A DNA stretch of 64,000 nt, taken from a virus. The notes under the pieces are model-generated. The model saw only the letters and a program-made list of their open reading frames with translations. It ran no database searches and was not told where the DNA came from. Positions within the stretch are counted from its first letter, which is position 1; the number at the start of each line of letters is the position of its first letter. The translations under genes were made by a program, and so were the position numbers. The stretch lies in the IMG/VR virus record IMGVR_UViG_3300010153_000003, positions 1-64,000 of that record, one strand, 5' to 3'. This document shows, piece by piece, positions 6,760-17,147 of this stretch.

Positions 6760-9372
6760 ATGGCAGATTATAAGCTTAAACTAGAGATAGATGCAGCAGT
6801 ATTACAGAAACAGCTAGAAACTGCCTTTAAAAAAGGGTTTAAAGGATTTAGTGGCGGTTCAGGCGGATCAGGCGGAGCAGGTGGAAATGATCAACAATAC
6901 TATAAACAACAGGAAAAAATAAAAAAACAAACAACTAAACTTAGCCTTCAACAAAGGAAAGAATTAGAAAAACACACATATACATTAAAGACTGAATATG
7001 CTAAACAAAAATCTCTATTAAGAGCACAAAATATCATGTTAGAAAAATCGGGTGTTCAACAGCAACGAACATTTAGAATGATAGGAAGCCTATTAGGTGG
7101 TAGAATGGGTGGTGCAGGTGGTGCAGGTATGGATCAAATTATTACACTTCTCTCAAGTCAGAGAAAACGTCGTGGACAAGTAAAAGCTACTCAACAAGCA
7201 TATGATAATATAGGTCCAGGTCCTATGGCAGGTATTAATAGAGGACCAAGACCAGAACAAGAACCAAATTTATTCAATGCTATGGCAGACATAGGTGGTA
7301 GAATAAAAGATTCACCAATTGGTTCATTTCTTGGAAGCACTAAAAAAACATTTGAAGATAAAGTTCCAGGAGCAAAAAAAACAGGAGATGTAGCAGGTAA
7401 GATAACTTCCAAGATACCACAAGCAGTTAAGATAGCAGGTATTGGAGCAGCATTAGCTGGAGGGGCAGGCCTAGCAAAAATGATTGTAGACTCATCACCA
7501 ATGTTAAAACAAATGTTAAAAATATTAAATATAGGTATCATGTTAATACTCAGACCTATAGGAGACTTTATAGGATTTATGTTAAGACCATTACTTCTAG
7601 AATTTGTCACAAAAGTAGCAGTTCCAGCATATAGAGAAGGAGCTAAAATGGCAAAAGATTTAGGCCCAAAATTTGGAAAAGCATTACTTTTATTATTTAC
7701 AGATCTACCTGGATTCTTTGAATTAGCCATAACAAATCCAATAATGGGAAGTTTAGAAAAAACATGGATTAATATTGTAACAGCATTAAAAAATCTAGGA
7801 AGCATATTTGGAGGAAGTTCAGTTGCAGAGAATGAGGCATGGAAGAATGAACAATATGAATTAATAGATAAAAAATATCCAGGACTTTTGGATCAGGGTG
7901 CTATAGATGCAAAACTTAAGCCTTTATCTACTGGTTTGGTGAACACTCCAGTCGAAATTGTTGACGATGATTTTATGGGACCTCTTGAAGAACATCAAAT
8001 TTCTCAGACTGAAGCACAAGAAAAGACTACTACTGAAGTAAAAACTGTGGGAGATAAAATAGTAGCATTACCACAGCAAATAGCAGATGTGGTAATCGGA
8101 CCATTAGGAGACATGTTTGCAGGAAGTCTAGAACATATAGTTGCAGGAATGAATTTACCATTTGTAGATGCAACAACAAGAAAAGCAGAGGAAGTATTCG
8201 ATGCAGCAAGAGATCTCGCTAAAGATCTACCAGGTAAGGTATTACCAACTGCTAGTGGGTCTATGGCAATAGAAGAAGCAGCTAAAGCTAAAGAAAGAGA
8301 AGCAATGGACTTACGTCTTGAAAAAGCAAACATAGTAAGGAATGATGATGGTAGTCTTGAAGTGGAAATAACAAAATTATCACCTGCAGCACAGAGAATA
8401 TTGGCAGCAGCTAATGAATATAAAGAAGGAAACGTTAATACAGGAGCACAAGCACAAGCAAGTGGAAGATTCGGAGCAGTTGATCCTCTTGATACTGCTG
8501 CAATGGGTGGACTGACTGGTACTGGTGTATTTGAGAAATATGATGCTGGCGGTGGAAACACATGTATGGCATCAAGAGAAGTTATGGAATATGAAAACTT
8601 TGCAGCAGAGAGCAGAGCACAAATGGAAGCTTATTCAAAAGCAATAGAAGAATCAGTAGAAACAGGTGGCACTATTAAAGAAGAATATAATAAAATATTG
8701 ATGGAAACTTCCCAAGCATTGGAAAACCAAGCACAATCAACACAAGTACATGGATTAATGTTGGAGGCTGCGAGAGAATCTGAAACCAATGTACAATTAA
8801 TGACTGATGCTACACAAAATATGGCTGATAACTTAAATGCAACCGCAAAATATGTAGCTAATCTTCTTAGAAAAGCACACAATATAAAAAATAAAGAAGG
8901 ACAAAGTGAGAATCCAGAAGAAGGTGAACAGGCAGATGGTTTAGAAGATTCATTTAGTATGAACTCAGGAACTAGACCAATAACGAGAGATAGATATAAA
9001 ATTACATTAGGTGACGGAAGGATATTCACTCCAGAGTTAAATTCTAGTTCGTTTAGACATCTTAATGAAATACGTAATTCAGGAGGGCTCTTCAAAGGAT
9101 CACCTATATTGTCAATAATGAAAATGGCAGCAGGTGGACTTATTACAGAACCAATATTCGGTATAGGTCAAAATACAGGCAAAGGATATTTGATGGGTGA
9201 AGCAGGTCCAGAAAGAGTTACACCAGGAACAGGCCCAGCAAGAGAAACATCAGGGGGAAACACTTTCAATATCACAATCAATGCGTCAGGTATAGGAGAT
9301 ATAGAAAGACAACTTAAACCGGCAATATTAAAGATGCTTAAGGAATCAACATCAAGGGCAGGTATAGTATAA
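6760..9372 (+). CDS. Tail tape measure protein
   Basis: An 870-residue protein and the longest in the tail region, with its own TATA box (CTTTAAATC, 6730-6738). It has an N-terminal coiled coil with KQ-rich heptads, Gly/Ala-rich linkers (GGRMGGAGGAGM), a hydrophobic section around residues 225-290 (AGIGAALAGGAGLAK; GIMLILRPIGDFIGFMLRP) and long helices. The C-terminal motif GYLMGEAGPERVTPG is the usual tape measure ending. By the ~0.15 nm per residue rule the tail would be about 130 nm. Confidence 0.9.
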   Translation: MADYKLKLEIDAAVLQKQLETAFKKGFKGFSGGSGGSGGAGGNDQQYYKQQEKIKKQTTKLSLQQRKELEKHTYTLKTEYAKQKSLLRAQNIMLEKSGVQQQRTFRMIGSLLGGRMGGAGGAGMDQIITLLSSQRKRRGQVKATQQAYDNIGPGPMAGINRGPRPEQEPNLFNAMADIGGRIKDSPIGSFLGSTKKTFEDKVPGAKKTGDVAGKITSKIPQAVKIAGIGAALAGGAGLAKMIVDSSPMLKQMLKILNIGIMLILRPIGDFIGFMLRPLLLEFVTKVAVPAYREGAKMAKDLGPKFGKALLLLFTDLPGFFELAITNPIMGSLEKTWINIVTALKNLGSIFGGSSVAENEAWKNEQYELIDKKYPGLLDQGAIDAKLKPLSTGLVNTPVEIVDDDFMGPLEEHQISQTEAQEKTTTEVKTVGDKIVALPQQIADVVIGPLGDMFAGSLEHIVAGMNLPFVDATTRKAEEVFDAARDLAKDLPGKVLPTASGSMAIEEAAKAKEREAMDLRLEKANIVRNDDGSLEVEITKLSPAAQRILAAANEYKEGNVNTGAQAQASGRFGAVDPLDTAAMGGLTGTGVFEKYDAGGGNTCMASREVMEYENFAAESRAQMEAYSKAIEESVETGGTIKEEYNKILMETSQALENQAQSTQVHGLMLEAARESETNVQLMTDATQNMADNLNATAKYVANLLRKAHNIKNKEGQSENPEEGEQADGLEDSFSMNSGTRPITRDRYKITLGDGRIFTPELNSSSFRHLNEIRNSGGLFKGSPILSIMKMAAGGLITEPIFGIGQNTGKGYLMGEAGPERVTPGTGPARETSGGNTFNITINASGIGDIERQLKPAILKMLKESTSRAGIV

Positions 9373-9842
9373 TGGCAGATATAACTCTTAGAAAAGTAAG
9401 TGGTCAGTGTGTAGATACAGTGCCAAATGGTACAATTATTACTATAAGAAACTTTCAAACATTGGATTTTGACTTAAATACACCTATAAGTACAATGGCA
9501 TTGCCTGAAGAGAATGATAGTAAAGCAATATTGGTGAAAGGTGAAGGAAATACAATGTCAATAAGTATAGCATGGACACTTAATGATGAATCATCTACAA
9601 TATCTACTGCTGCAAGTGTGATAACCACTAACGAACAGTTACATTATTGGATTAACAGTTTACAGCCTGACAGTATTGAAGATTCATGGGAGATAACAAT
9701 ACCAGGGGACACTACTTCTACAGATATAGTTAGAGGCGGATCTATAAGAAAAATGACATTTAATAAATCTTCAAATGCACCTACATTATATGAGGGCAGA
9801 ATTGAATTTATATCAGGAGATGTAATTGTGGGTGAAGCCTGA
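9372..9842 (+). CDS. Distal tail/baseplate component
   Basis: A 156-residue beta-rich protein that starts inside the tape measure stop (TAATG) and ends inside the next start. Position between tape measure and baseplate hub suggests a distal tail or minor tail protein. Visible features are an N-terminal TLRKVSGQ strand and repeated T/S-rich strands; there is no catalytic motif. Confidence 0.6.
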   Translation: MADITLRKVSGQCVDTVPNGTIITIRNFQTLDFDLNTPISTMALPEENDSKAILVKGEGNTMSISIAWTLNDESSTISTAASVITTNEQLHYWINSLQPDSIEDSWEITIPGDTTSTDIVRGGSIRKMTFNKSSNAPTLYEGRIEFISGDVIVGEA

Positions 9843-12763
9843 TGGCAAGAGTGAAGGCATTAGTAAACAATACTCCGATTAAATTATTAGAATCAGAGGT
9901 AACTCGTGAAGGGGAGAGAGCTATAGATCAAACAAAGATAATAGTGCCTGCATGTTCAGCAGTATGTATAGGATGTAATTTAAAAATATTACAGGATGCT
10001 GTAGATCTAAGTTGTATGGTTGGAGGATATATGTTCCAAGGAAATGCATTGGATGAATCAGGTCTTGATCATAATTCATTTGGGTGTGTTCAGTATCCAA
10101 GAATAGATACCAGACTTGTTTATGATGGAGGTTTAAAACAGAATGGATATAGAGACACATCTGCAATAGAAACAGGTACAATCACAGGAACTTCAGGAAA
10201 GGTGAATACTCAAGCATTGTGTTTTGACGGTACTTCTGATTATGTTACATATACATGTGAAAGTATATTTGATTTAGACTTATCTACACCTTTTTCTCAT
10301 TCTGTGTGGTTAAAAACCAGTGATGTATCTGTACCAATAATATCTAAAAAAGCAACAGGTGCTGGAAGTACAGGATATGAAGTGTCATTAAATTGTACTG
10401 GTCAAGTTGCTTTGTTAATCACAAACACCACAACTACTAACGAATTACATATAAGGGGAGATACTGCAGTAAACACATGTGTGTGGACTCATGTTGCAGT
10501 TACATATAGTGGTGTTCCTACTGATGGAGCAGCAGCAGTAAAGATATACATTAACGGCATAGAGGATACATATGGAATAATAGCAACAACATTGACATCA
10601 ACTACATTGAACTGCTCAGATCTAACATACGGTGCATACTGTAACGGATCATCAAAATACGCAGGAGCAATGGATGATGCGGCTTTATTTATCTCAAAGG
10701 TATTAAGTGAAGCACAGGTAAGATCTATGTTCCAGCAAGGAACTATTAAGTCAACTACAGGTAAATACGGTGATGCAGTTTTATTCAATGGTATTGATTC
10801 TTATTATGAAGTACCATATTCTACAGATTATGATTTTACCGGCACATTTGACATACAATTATGGGCAAAATGGTCTAGTACAACTTTAGGTTATATATTT
10901 ACAAGACGTACTCTATCAGGTAATGGACTTGCTCTATCTGTTAACAGATTGACCACTGGTGATATTGTTGCAGAAGTAGATGGTAATAACATAAAAACAT
11001 GTGGCACAGCATATAATGATAATGCATGGCATTTTATTAGAATATATAGAGGAACTGATAACGTGGTTCATTTGGAAGTAGATAATGTTGCACAATCAAC
11101 AACTACCGTAGGATCAAATTTGACGTTAGCATCTCCAGGACTTATGATAGGTACAAATCATAACAGAACAGCATATTTTGACGGAGCAATAAATATGGTG
11201 AGATTATATACCAGGGTTTTATCTACTGTTCAAGTAACTAGATTATATAGTGAAGTAGAAGCAACATCAATAATGAAATTTGGAGGGACAACTACCAAAC
11301 TTTCAAAAGAGATAATTATAAAAGAAGTAATAGCACAATCAAAAGGAGAGAAATTAGGAATTACTGAGGTAAGAGCACAACAGTACAATAATAGAACTCC
11401 AGAATTCATAATAGATGACCTTGTAAGAAATAATACAGATTTAATTCCTCATATGCATGGATCAAGCAGTGGTATAGTATTATCAAGATTTAATGCTGAC
11501 GGTAAACTAATAGACATAATAAGAGATTTGACACAATTAACCGGCAGAACATTCAATACAGATCCATTGGGAAGATTTCACATGCATGACAATGCATTTA
11601 ATCCTACTTGTTTTGTGTTTACTCATGGCAACTGTTCTCTTAATTTTGAATGTGTTCAAGATGATACTGAGATAATCAACGATCTTGTTGTTATAGGTGA
11701 GACTAAGAGATATGATACTGTAGAAACATTCAGTGGTGATGCATGTAGAACACAGTTTTGTTTGACATTTGGTGCAACGACATCACGTGTTCTTATATCA
11801 TGTGTGGAGAAGACCGCAGAAGAAGATTACAATACATGTGTACTCAACAAAACCATTACGTTTGTTTCTGCTCCTGCATCTGCATCATGTAATATAAGAG
11901 TTGAATATCAGTATGAGATTCCTCTGTTGATAAGAGGTGAGAAACAGTCAAGTATAGATATAAACGGCAGACACAGTAAGAGAATGGTAATGCCTTGGAT
12001 CAGAACAAGGAATGACGGTATACGGTTCATAAATGGTTATCTTAACAGGTATAAAGAAATAAGAACATCTTTGAAATTGACATTAGGTGTAATAAAAAAC
12101 TCTGTTAATGAGGGAGATGTGGTTCGCGTAATTAATAATGTGAAGAATATAGATGGTTCATTTGTTGTGAAATCATTGACATGGAGATATCCAGAAATGA
12201 AGACTGTTATGCTTGTAGGTGAGTTCAAATTTGATGACCTTGAATATGAAAAACAGATCATTGAAAAACTTCACGATCTGGAATCTGCACTCACAGAGAT
12301 TAAGGATATTAGATGTTCTGAACAGTTAGAGGAAGTCATGTGTATATCTGATAATGTGAATATTGTAACTGGTCTATCTGAAGGATTGATAATGGCTGAA
12401 TCCATGTCATTGAATGATGTTATAAGTCTTACAATAGTCGTACCTGCTGTATATGATCAGTCTTACGTGTATTGTGGAGATGATGGAGTATATGGAACTG
12501 AGATAATCTCTGCAGGATTCACAGAATCTGGATTCACGAGTAGTGGATTTACTGCTGCATTAACTGCTACTGCATTAGAATATAATCTATTATTAGAAAC
12601 AGGGGATTTCCTATTAAAAGAGGATAGTGACAAGGTATTAGGAGAAGGTTCTACGCCTGAAATAGTAGTAGCAGATACGAGTTTCACCATATTATTAGAG
12701 AACGGAAGCGTAATACTTATAGAGAACGGTGACAATCTATTATTAGATACGCAGGATAATTGA
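9842..12763 (+). CDS. Baseplate hub protein with two inserted LamG domains
   Basis: A 973-residue protein. The first about 70 and residues about 480-800 look like a tail hub (FIIDDLVRNNTDLIPH; LIDIIRDLTQLTGRTF; GDVVRVINNVKNIDGSFVV). Between them are two LamG/concanavalin-like jelly rolls, about 110-290 (ALCFDGTSDYVTYTC... WTHVAVTYSG... KIYINGIEDTYG) and 310-470 (AVLFNGIDSYYEVPY... WHFIRIYRG). The C-terminus has short repeats (SAGFTESGFTSSGFT; LLLETGDFLL). The hub starts the baseplate and the LamG insertions probably bind host glycans. Confidence 0.75.
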   Translation: MARVKALVNNTPIKLLESEVTREGERAIDQTKIIVPACSAVCIGCNLKILQDAVDLSCMVGGYMFQGNALDESGLDHNSFGCVQYPRIDTRLVYDGGLKQNGYRDTSAIETGTITGTSGKVNTQALCFDGTSDYVTYTCESIFDLDLSTPFSHSVWLKTSDVSVPIISKKATGAGSTGYEVSLNCTGQVALLITNTTTTNELHIRGDTAVNTCVWTHVAVTYSGVPTDGAAAVKIYINGIEDTYGIIATTLTSTTLNCSDLTYGAYCNGSSKYAGAMDDAALFISKVLSEAQVRSMFQQGTIKSTTGKYGDAVLFNGIDSYYEVPYSTDYDFTGTFDIQLWAKWSSTTLGYIFTRRTLSGNGLALSVNRLTTGDIVAEVDGNNIKTCGTAYNDNAWHFIRIYRGTDNVVHLEVDNVAQSTTTVGSNLTLASPGLMIGTNHNRTAYFDGAINMVRLYTRVLSTVQVTRLYSEVEATSIMKFGGTTTKLSKEIIIKEVIAQSKGEKLGITEVRAQQYNNRTPEFIIDDLVRNNTDLIPHMHGSSSGIVLSRFNADGKLIDIIRDLTQLTGRTFNTDPLGRFHMHDNAFNPTCFVFTHGNCSLNFECVQDDTEIINDLVVIGETKRYDTVETFSGDACRTQFCLTFGATTSRVLISCVEKTAEEDYNTCVLNKTITFVSAPASASCNIRVEYQYEIPLLIRGEKQSSIDINGRHSKRMVMPWIRTRNDGIRFINGYLNRYKEIRTSLKLTLGVIKNSVNEGDVVRVINNVKNIDGSFVVKSLTWRYPEMKTVMLVGEFKFDDLEYEKQIIEKLHDLESALTEIKDIRCSEQLEEVMCISDNVNIVTGLSEGLIMAESMSLNDVISLTIVVPAVYDQSYVYCGDDGVYGTEIISAGFTESGFTSSGFTAALTATALEYNLLLETGDFLLKEDSDKVLGEGSTPEIVVADTSFTILLENGSVILIENGDNLLLDTQDN

Positions 12764-12769
12764 TGAAAT

Positions 12770-13423
12770 ATGGCTGATACAAAAATAACAAATTTGGGAA
12801 CATTGACCACTGCATGTACTTGTGATGTCATACCAATAGTAGATGTTACATGTCCAGCAACTACATTAAAGATAACATATGATAATTTTATAGGTGGAAA
12901 TAAAGTAATAGGAACTCAGGATTTCTGGATTCCAGCAGGAGCTTGGGTTGTAGATCCCACAGCATGTACAGGTGCTGATATCACAGATACAAAGGTAGGA
13001 TCTGTTTATACAAGTACTATTAATTTTGATGCATCTACTTCAGAAGATGCTCAATTCACATGGCATCCACCAGCAAATTGGGATAATTCAACTGTTCTAT
13101 GGCAGTTAGTTTGGACTAATACAGGTGGGTCTGCAGCAGAAACTATAGATTTTGATTTAGCAGGAGTAGCTATATCAGATGACGATCCTATAGCATCAGC
13201 AGCATTTGGTACAGCAAAATCTGTAACTGATACTTTTACAGCACAGAATGATCACAATGTGACTGCATTTAGTACAGTATTAACGATAGGCGGATCACCT
13301 GCAACGGGCGATTCAATAGTATTCAAACTATCAAGAGACACAGCATCTGATGACTTAACAGGTGATTGTAAAGTGTTGGGTGTAAATATAAGAGCAACAG
13401 TAAACGCAGGTACATCGACGTAG
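12770..13423 (+). CDS. Tail fibre/baseplate-associated structural protein
   Basis: A 217-residue protein. The N-terminus, MADTKITNLGTLT, matches a common virion-attachment motif in marine phage fibre proteins, where it is followed by a beta-sandwich. The rest is beta-rich with FWIPAGAWVVD, and carries no enzyme motif. It lies directly after the hub gene, 6 nt away. Confidence 0.6.
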   Translation: MADTKITNLGTLTTACTCDVIPIVDVTCPATTLKITYDNFIGGNKVIGTQDFWIPAGAWVVDPTACTGADITDTKVGSVYTSTINFDASTSEDAQFTWHPPANWDNSTVLWQLVWTNTGGSAAETIDFDLAGVAISDDDPIASAAFGTAKSVTDTFTAQNDHNVTAFSTVLTIGGSPATGDSIVFKLSRDTASDDLTGDCKVLGVNIRATVNAGTST

Positions 13424-13425
13424 AA

Positions 13426-14334
13426 ATGTCCTTTATAGGCATGGTCGGAAGTACCGCAGCTTCTGCATCAGCAAAAAGAAGATATTATTCAGACACATCA
13501 AGCCGTTTGACAGATGTAGGTTCAGGTATTTTAGATGAATGTGGTGGTGTACCATGTAGAACAATGTATACTTATTTATCTTCTAGTTCAATAACAGTTT
13601 CAAGAGCCGTTCAAGTTGAAGTATTATTAGTTGGTGGAGGTGGAAGTGGTTCAGGCGGACCTGGATATAACGGTGGAGGTGGAGGAGGAGGTGTAGTCCA
13701 AACCACTGCATTTTGTCTCCCACCAGGAACATATCCAATCACAGTTGGTGGCGCTCAACAAGATACTGTTTTTAACGGTATAACAGCAAGACGTGGTGGA
13801 GCAGGAAACAGTCCGGCTGGAAAGGATAATAACGGATCTAATGGCGGTGGAGGAGGTGCAACAACACCTGGTGCTACAGGTATTGGTAACTGTGTACCAG
13901 GATGTTTTACAGCTACAGTTAATGGAGGTGGATATTCAGGCGGAGGCGGATCATGGGCTCCTAATTATAATACTGGAGGTGGTGCAGGAGCTGGTGGTAA
14001 CGGAAGTGGTGGAGCAGGACCTGGTGGCAATGGTGTTCAAATTACATGTTTTGAAGCTGTTGATTATTGGTATGGCGGAGGTGGAGGAGGAGCATCTGGA
14101 GCACCAGGACCTAGTGGTTCAGGTGGTAACGGAGGTCAAGGTGGAGGTGGAGCAGGAAATCATAACAACTCTCCGAATAATGGTTCAGGCGGAACTGGCG
14201 GAAGAGCTGTGCCAGGTCCAGGAACATCTGGTGGTGGAGCTAATACTGGTGGAGGAGGAGGAGGTAACCAACAATCTGGTGGTGCAGGTGGCGGATCAGG
14301 TATAGTAGTTATACGTATCTTACCTCCAGCGTAG
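13426..14334 (+). CDS. Glycine-rich tail fibre protein
   Basis: A 302-residue protein, from about residue 70 onward a glycine-rich domain with repeated GGGG, GGNG and GSGG blocks and a VEVLLVGGGGSGSGG start. Such domains (poly-glycine-II-like bundles) occur in receptor-binding tail tips. The N-terminal about 65 residues look like an attachment segment. The final segment GSGIVVIRI is a typical closing strand. An overlapping Glu/Val-rich reading frame is a shadow of the glycine codons. Confidence 0.7.
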   Translation: MSFIGMVGSTAASASAKRRYYSDTSSRLTDVGSGILDECGGVPCRTMYTYLSSSSITVSRAVQVEVLLVGGGGSGSGGPGYNGGGGGGGVVQTTAFCLPPGTYPITVGGAQQDTVFNGITARRGGAGNSPAGKDNNGSNGGGGGATTPGATGIGNCVPGCFTATVNGGGYSGGGGSWAPNYNTGGGAGAGGNGSGGAGPGGNGVQITCFEAVDYWYGGGGGGASGAPGPSGSGGNGGQGGGGAGNHNNSPNNGSGGTGGRAVPGPGTSGGGANTGGGGGGNQQSGGAGGGSGIVVIRILPPA

Positions 14335-14338
14335 AATT

Positions 14339-14349
14339 CTTTATATATC
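14339..14349 (+). promoter_or_regulatory. TATA promoter, adhesin gene 14369
   Basis: CTTTATATATC ends 19 nt before ATG 14369. It is the clearest match to the window-wide promoter consensus. Confidence 0.55.
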
Positions 14350-14368
14350 TATAGAACAATATATTATT

Positions 14369-15166
14369 ATGGCAAATTGGCCGGAAAAAACTGATACTTG
14401 TGTAGGAACATGTGTTCAATATGGAGCACCTGATGTAAGACGGTTTGCCAGATTGTATAATAATCAGAACGTAAACATATCATGTTATTCTTGTAGTACT
14501 GTAGAGATACATGAATCTAATGTATTTGAATTCCAATCAGATGTATCTGGAAACACATCATTGTATTTACAGGAACCTAATGCAGGTTGTCAGTCAGTTC
14601 GCATTAAAACAACTATTTTGGCAGCATGTGCCGTAGCGACCATTCCAGCTATAGGAGCAGCAGATACTTTTACATTTAATTGTGCTACTGCGACATTAAC
14701 TAATAAAACCATTGATCTAAATTCATCTAATGTAATAAAACATACAGGTGCAGCGGCTGGGGACCAATTAATATATAACCTAACATGTACAAAATATGAA
14801 TCACAAGCTGTAAGAGAGACATTCAAAACTCATTTTGGTAATCAATGTACAGCAGTAGCAGTTGGATGTGGCCAGATGGAATTCCAGATGCCTTATAATT
14901 TCACACTGACAGATATATTCGCCACAGTTAAAACAGCTTCTTCATCCGGGCTCCCTAGTATACAAGTTCAACAGAGTGGATTAGATATTCTATCAACAGC
15001 TATAACAATAGATGTGGGAGAAAAGACATCTAGAACTGCAGCAGCACCAGTAGTAATAGCAGATAATACGTTGGATATAAATGGTGTTATAACATTTGAT
15101 ATCGATGCGATAGGCACTGGTGTGACCGGATTAGTTATATACCTAGTAGGATATCAACGCTTCTAA
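14369..15166 (+). CDS. Virion surface/tail fibre-like protein
   Basis: A 265-residue protein with its own promoter. The N-terminal third is Cys-rich (CVGTCVQYG, CYSCSTVEI); a middle phage-fibre motif (TLTNKTIDLNSSNV) occurs in trimeric fibre proteins, and a C-terminal beta-sandwich follows (EKTSRTAAAPVVIADNTL). The same TLTNKT motif is present in the adhesin at 63065-64000. Receptor-binding or structural role inferred. Confidence 0.6.
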   Translation: MANWPEKTDTCVGTCVQYGAPDVRRFARLYNNQNVNISCYSCSTVEIHESNVFEFQSDVSGNTSLYLQEPNAGCQSVRIKTTILAACAVATIPAIGAADTFTFNCATATLTNKTIDLNSSNVIKHTGAAAGDQLIYNLTCTKYESQAVRETFKTHFGNQCTAVAVGCGQMEFQMPYNFTLTDIFATVKTASSSGLPSIQVQQSGLDILSTAITIDVGEKTSRTAAAPVVIADNTLDINGVITFDIDAIGTGVTGLVIYLVGYQRF

Positions 15167-15168
15167 AA

Positions 15169-15180
15169 CCTTATATATTT
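15169..15180 (+). promoter_or_regulatory. TATA promoter, gene 15202
   Basis: CCTTATATATTT ends 21 nt before ATG 15202; it starts right after the preceding gene's stop. Confidence 0.5.
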
Positions 15181-15201
15181 CTTTAGTTAACATATATATA
15201 T

Positions 15202-15693
15202 ATGACATCTGAGAGATTAAAAGCATTAAAGGGCCGTGTACATATAAAGGCATGGCAGAAACAACCAGATGGTACGGAAAAAATAATTAAAGATACAACA
15301 TTTGATAATCTTATAGTTAATACAGGTAAAGACAGTATATTAAGACGGATAGGCGGATTGACTTGTGGTGGACAGGCAGGAGGAATCGGAGTGGGGGACT
15401 CTACTACAGCAGCAGCATTATCAGATACAGACCTAGTAGCAGCATCCAATAAATACTGGAAAGATACATCAGTATGTGATTCAACATATGTAAGACCAAC
15501 ATTGTTTGTTACAGCAGATTTCGGATTTGCAGAGGCAAATTTTACATGGAATGAGATAGGATTATGTGATAATCAAGGTACACCAAATAGTCCTGTAGGT
15601 GGTTCTAAAATGTGGGCTCGTCAGATAGATGCAAGTCCACTAGTAAAAGATGTCTCTAAGAGAGCTATTGTGGAGTGGCAATTGTCACTATGA
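15202..15693 (+). CDS. Tail fibre/tip accessory protein
   Basis: A 163-residue protein with the pattern DNLIVNTGKDSILRRIGG then GIGVGDSTT and FTWNEIGL, found in small phage tail-tip proteins that precede fibre genes. Beta-rich with few charges in the core. Its stop overlaps the ATG of the next gene (ATGA at 15690-15693). Confidence 0.6.
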   Translation: MTSERLKALKGRVHIKAWQKQPDGTEKIIKDTTFDNLIVNTGKDSILRRIGGLTCGGQAGGIGVGDSTTAAALSDTDLVAASNKYWKDTSVCDSTYVRPTLFVTADFGFAEANFTWNEIGLCDNQGTPNSPVGGSKMWARQIDASPLVKDVSKRAIVEWQLSL

Positions 15694-17111
15694 CTCGTGT
15701 TCTTATTCCTCGTTCAGATAATAGAAACGCAAAAAAAATACAAACTTCTGATTTTGAAAAATATTTTGATTTCGTTGGAGATCATATTGCTTCTGGTTTT
15801 TGTATGTCAGCAGGAACAGGGTTAGCAGTTAATGTATCAGCAGGAACTGGAAGATTAAATGGTTTATATGTAGAAGGTACCACAACTGATGAAGTGACAG
15901 ATCTTTTACCATGTGATGGTAATTACGTATATGTAACTATGTGTAATGATCCTAATGGAGAACCACAAGCATGGAAGTTCACAAGTAATATTACAGGAGT
16001 AACACCTGCATGTAGTACACCTTTAGGAATTGCCACAACAAATTGTTCAGGAGTAACAGCAGTAGATAATATAACAGGAAGAAGAACAACAAGTGGATTA
16101 GGAGGTCCCCAATATAATCAATTTTGTTCAACAGGTACTTTTACACCGAGTAAACAGACAGGTTTTACAACAGTAACAGTAGATACTAGTTGTACAACTG
16201 CTGGAACAATAGATGTTAAAATAGATGGTTCAACAACTGCCTCTTATGAATCTGGTGTTAATACAAGTATAATAAATCCTAGTTGTAGTTTAACAATTTG
16301 TGCAAATGATAAAGGCCATGATTTATCTGTTGCTTCTTACGATTCAAAAAATAAAACCTTTTGTGGTTATTTTCGAGGTATGTATTTCAGATCTGATGGA
16401 GCAAAATACTATTTAGCTGGATATACTGGATTAAGAGAAATTGATATGTCAACTCCATGGGATGTAACAACAGCTTCTGATAATGATACTTGGACTGGAG
16501 TAAGACCTACAATAGAATTTGGAACCACCGTTTTTTTCAAACCTGATGGTACTAAAGCATGGGTATCTGGTACTCCACCAAGTGGGACCTGTTATTCAAT
16601 AAGAGAAGTTGAATTCACCACGGCATGGGATGTAACAACAGCTAGTTATAGCGGAACGACTTTCCAACCTGCTGCATATGTTACGGAATCAGTGTATTTT
16701 AAATCCGATGGAACAAAAGGTTATGCATTAACAGGTAATGATTGTGTAAATGAATTTTCCATGTCAACTCCATGGGATATTTCCACAGCTTCTGTAGTTA
16801 ATACTTATTGTACATCAGCTCAAGATGGATCGCCAAAGGGAATTGATTTTAACGATACAGGAACCTACTATTATATTTCGGGCGATTCCAATAACAAGAT
16901 TTTTGAATATTCAATGAGTACACCTTGGGATATTTCTACTTCATCTTATACAGGAAATTCTTTTTCAGTATCTAGTCAAACTACTGCACCTAGTTCAGTA
17001 CGATTTGGAAATTCAGGTGCTAAAATGTACATTATGAAACAAGATCAAAGAGTTTATCAGTATTCAACAGTTACTGCTTTCGCAGGAACAGCAAGAGCTA
17101 GTGTAATATAA
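15690..17111 (+). CDS. Beta-propeller-like tail adhesin
   Basis: A 473-residue protein; I choose ATG 15690 over the in-frame GTG 15675 because of the ATGA overlap. The N-terminus (residues 1-130) is a fibre-attachment region. From about residue 210 there are four to five repeats of 45-60 residues, each with a DG(T/A)K turn and a STPWD(V/I)(T/S)TAS ending. This repeat is a WD40/NHL-like blade seen in marine viral adhesins. Probably receptor binding. It closes the tail cluster. Confidence 0.7.
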   Translation: MTRVLIPRSDNRNAKKIQTSDFEKYFDFVGDHIASGFCMSAGTGLAVNVSAGTGRLNGLYVEGTTTDEVTDLLPCDGNYVYVTMCNDPNGEPQAWKFTSNITGVTPACSTPLGIATTNCSGVTAVDNITGRRTTSGLGGPQYNQFCSTGTFTPSKQTGFTTVTVDTSCTTAGTIDVKIDGSTTASYESGVNTSIINPSCSLTICANDKGHDLSVASYDSKNKTFCGYFRGMYFRSDGAKYYLAGYTGLREIDMSTPWDVTTASDNDTWTGVRPTIEFGTTVFFKPDGTKAWVSGTPPSGTCYSIREVEFTTAWDVTTASYSGTTFQPAAYVTESVYFKSDGTKGYALTGNDCVNEFSMSTPWDISTASVVNTYCTSAQDGSPKGIDFNDTGTYYYISGDSNNKIFEYSMSTPWDISTSSYTGNSFSVSSQTTAPSSVRFGNSGAKMYIMKQDQRVYQYSTVTAFAGTARASVI

Positions 17112-17116
17112 CAAAG

Positions 17117-17128
17117 ATTAATATATAG
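17117..17128 (+). promoter_or_regulatory. TATA promoter of oxygenase operon
   Basis: ATTAATATATAG ends 19 nt before ATG 17148. Confidence 0.45.
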
Positions 17129-17147
17129 TAACATACTTTAATATTAT

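Noticed and set aside
7191-9095. Three long minus-strand ORFs inside the tape measure gene
   Set aside because: They are shadows caused by AT-rich codon use; they have no promoter and no protein-like features.
13793-14305. 170-codon plus-strand ORF rich in Glu and Val
   Set aside because: It is the out-of-frame shadow of the glycine-rich gene (GGN codons read as GTG/GAG).
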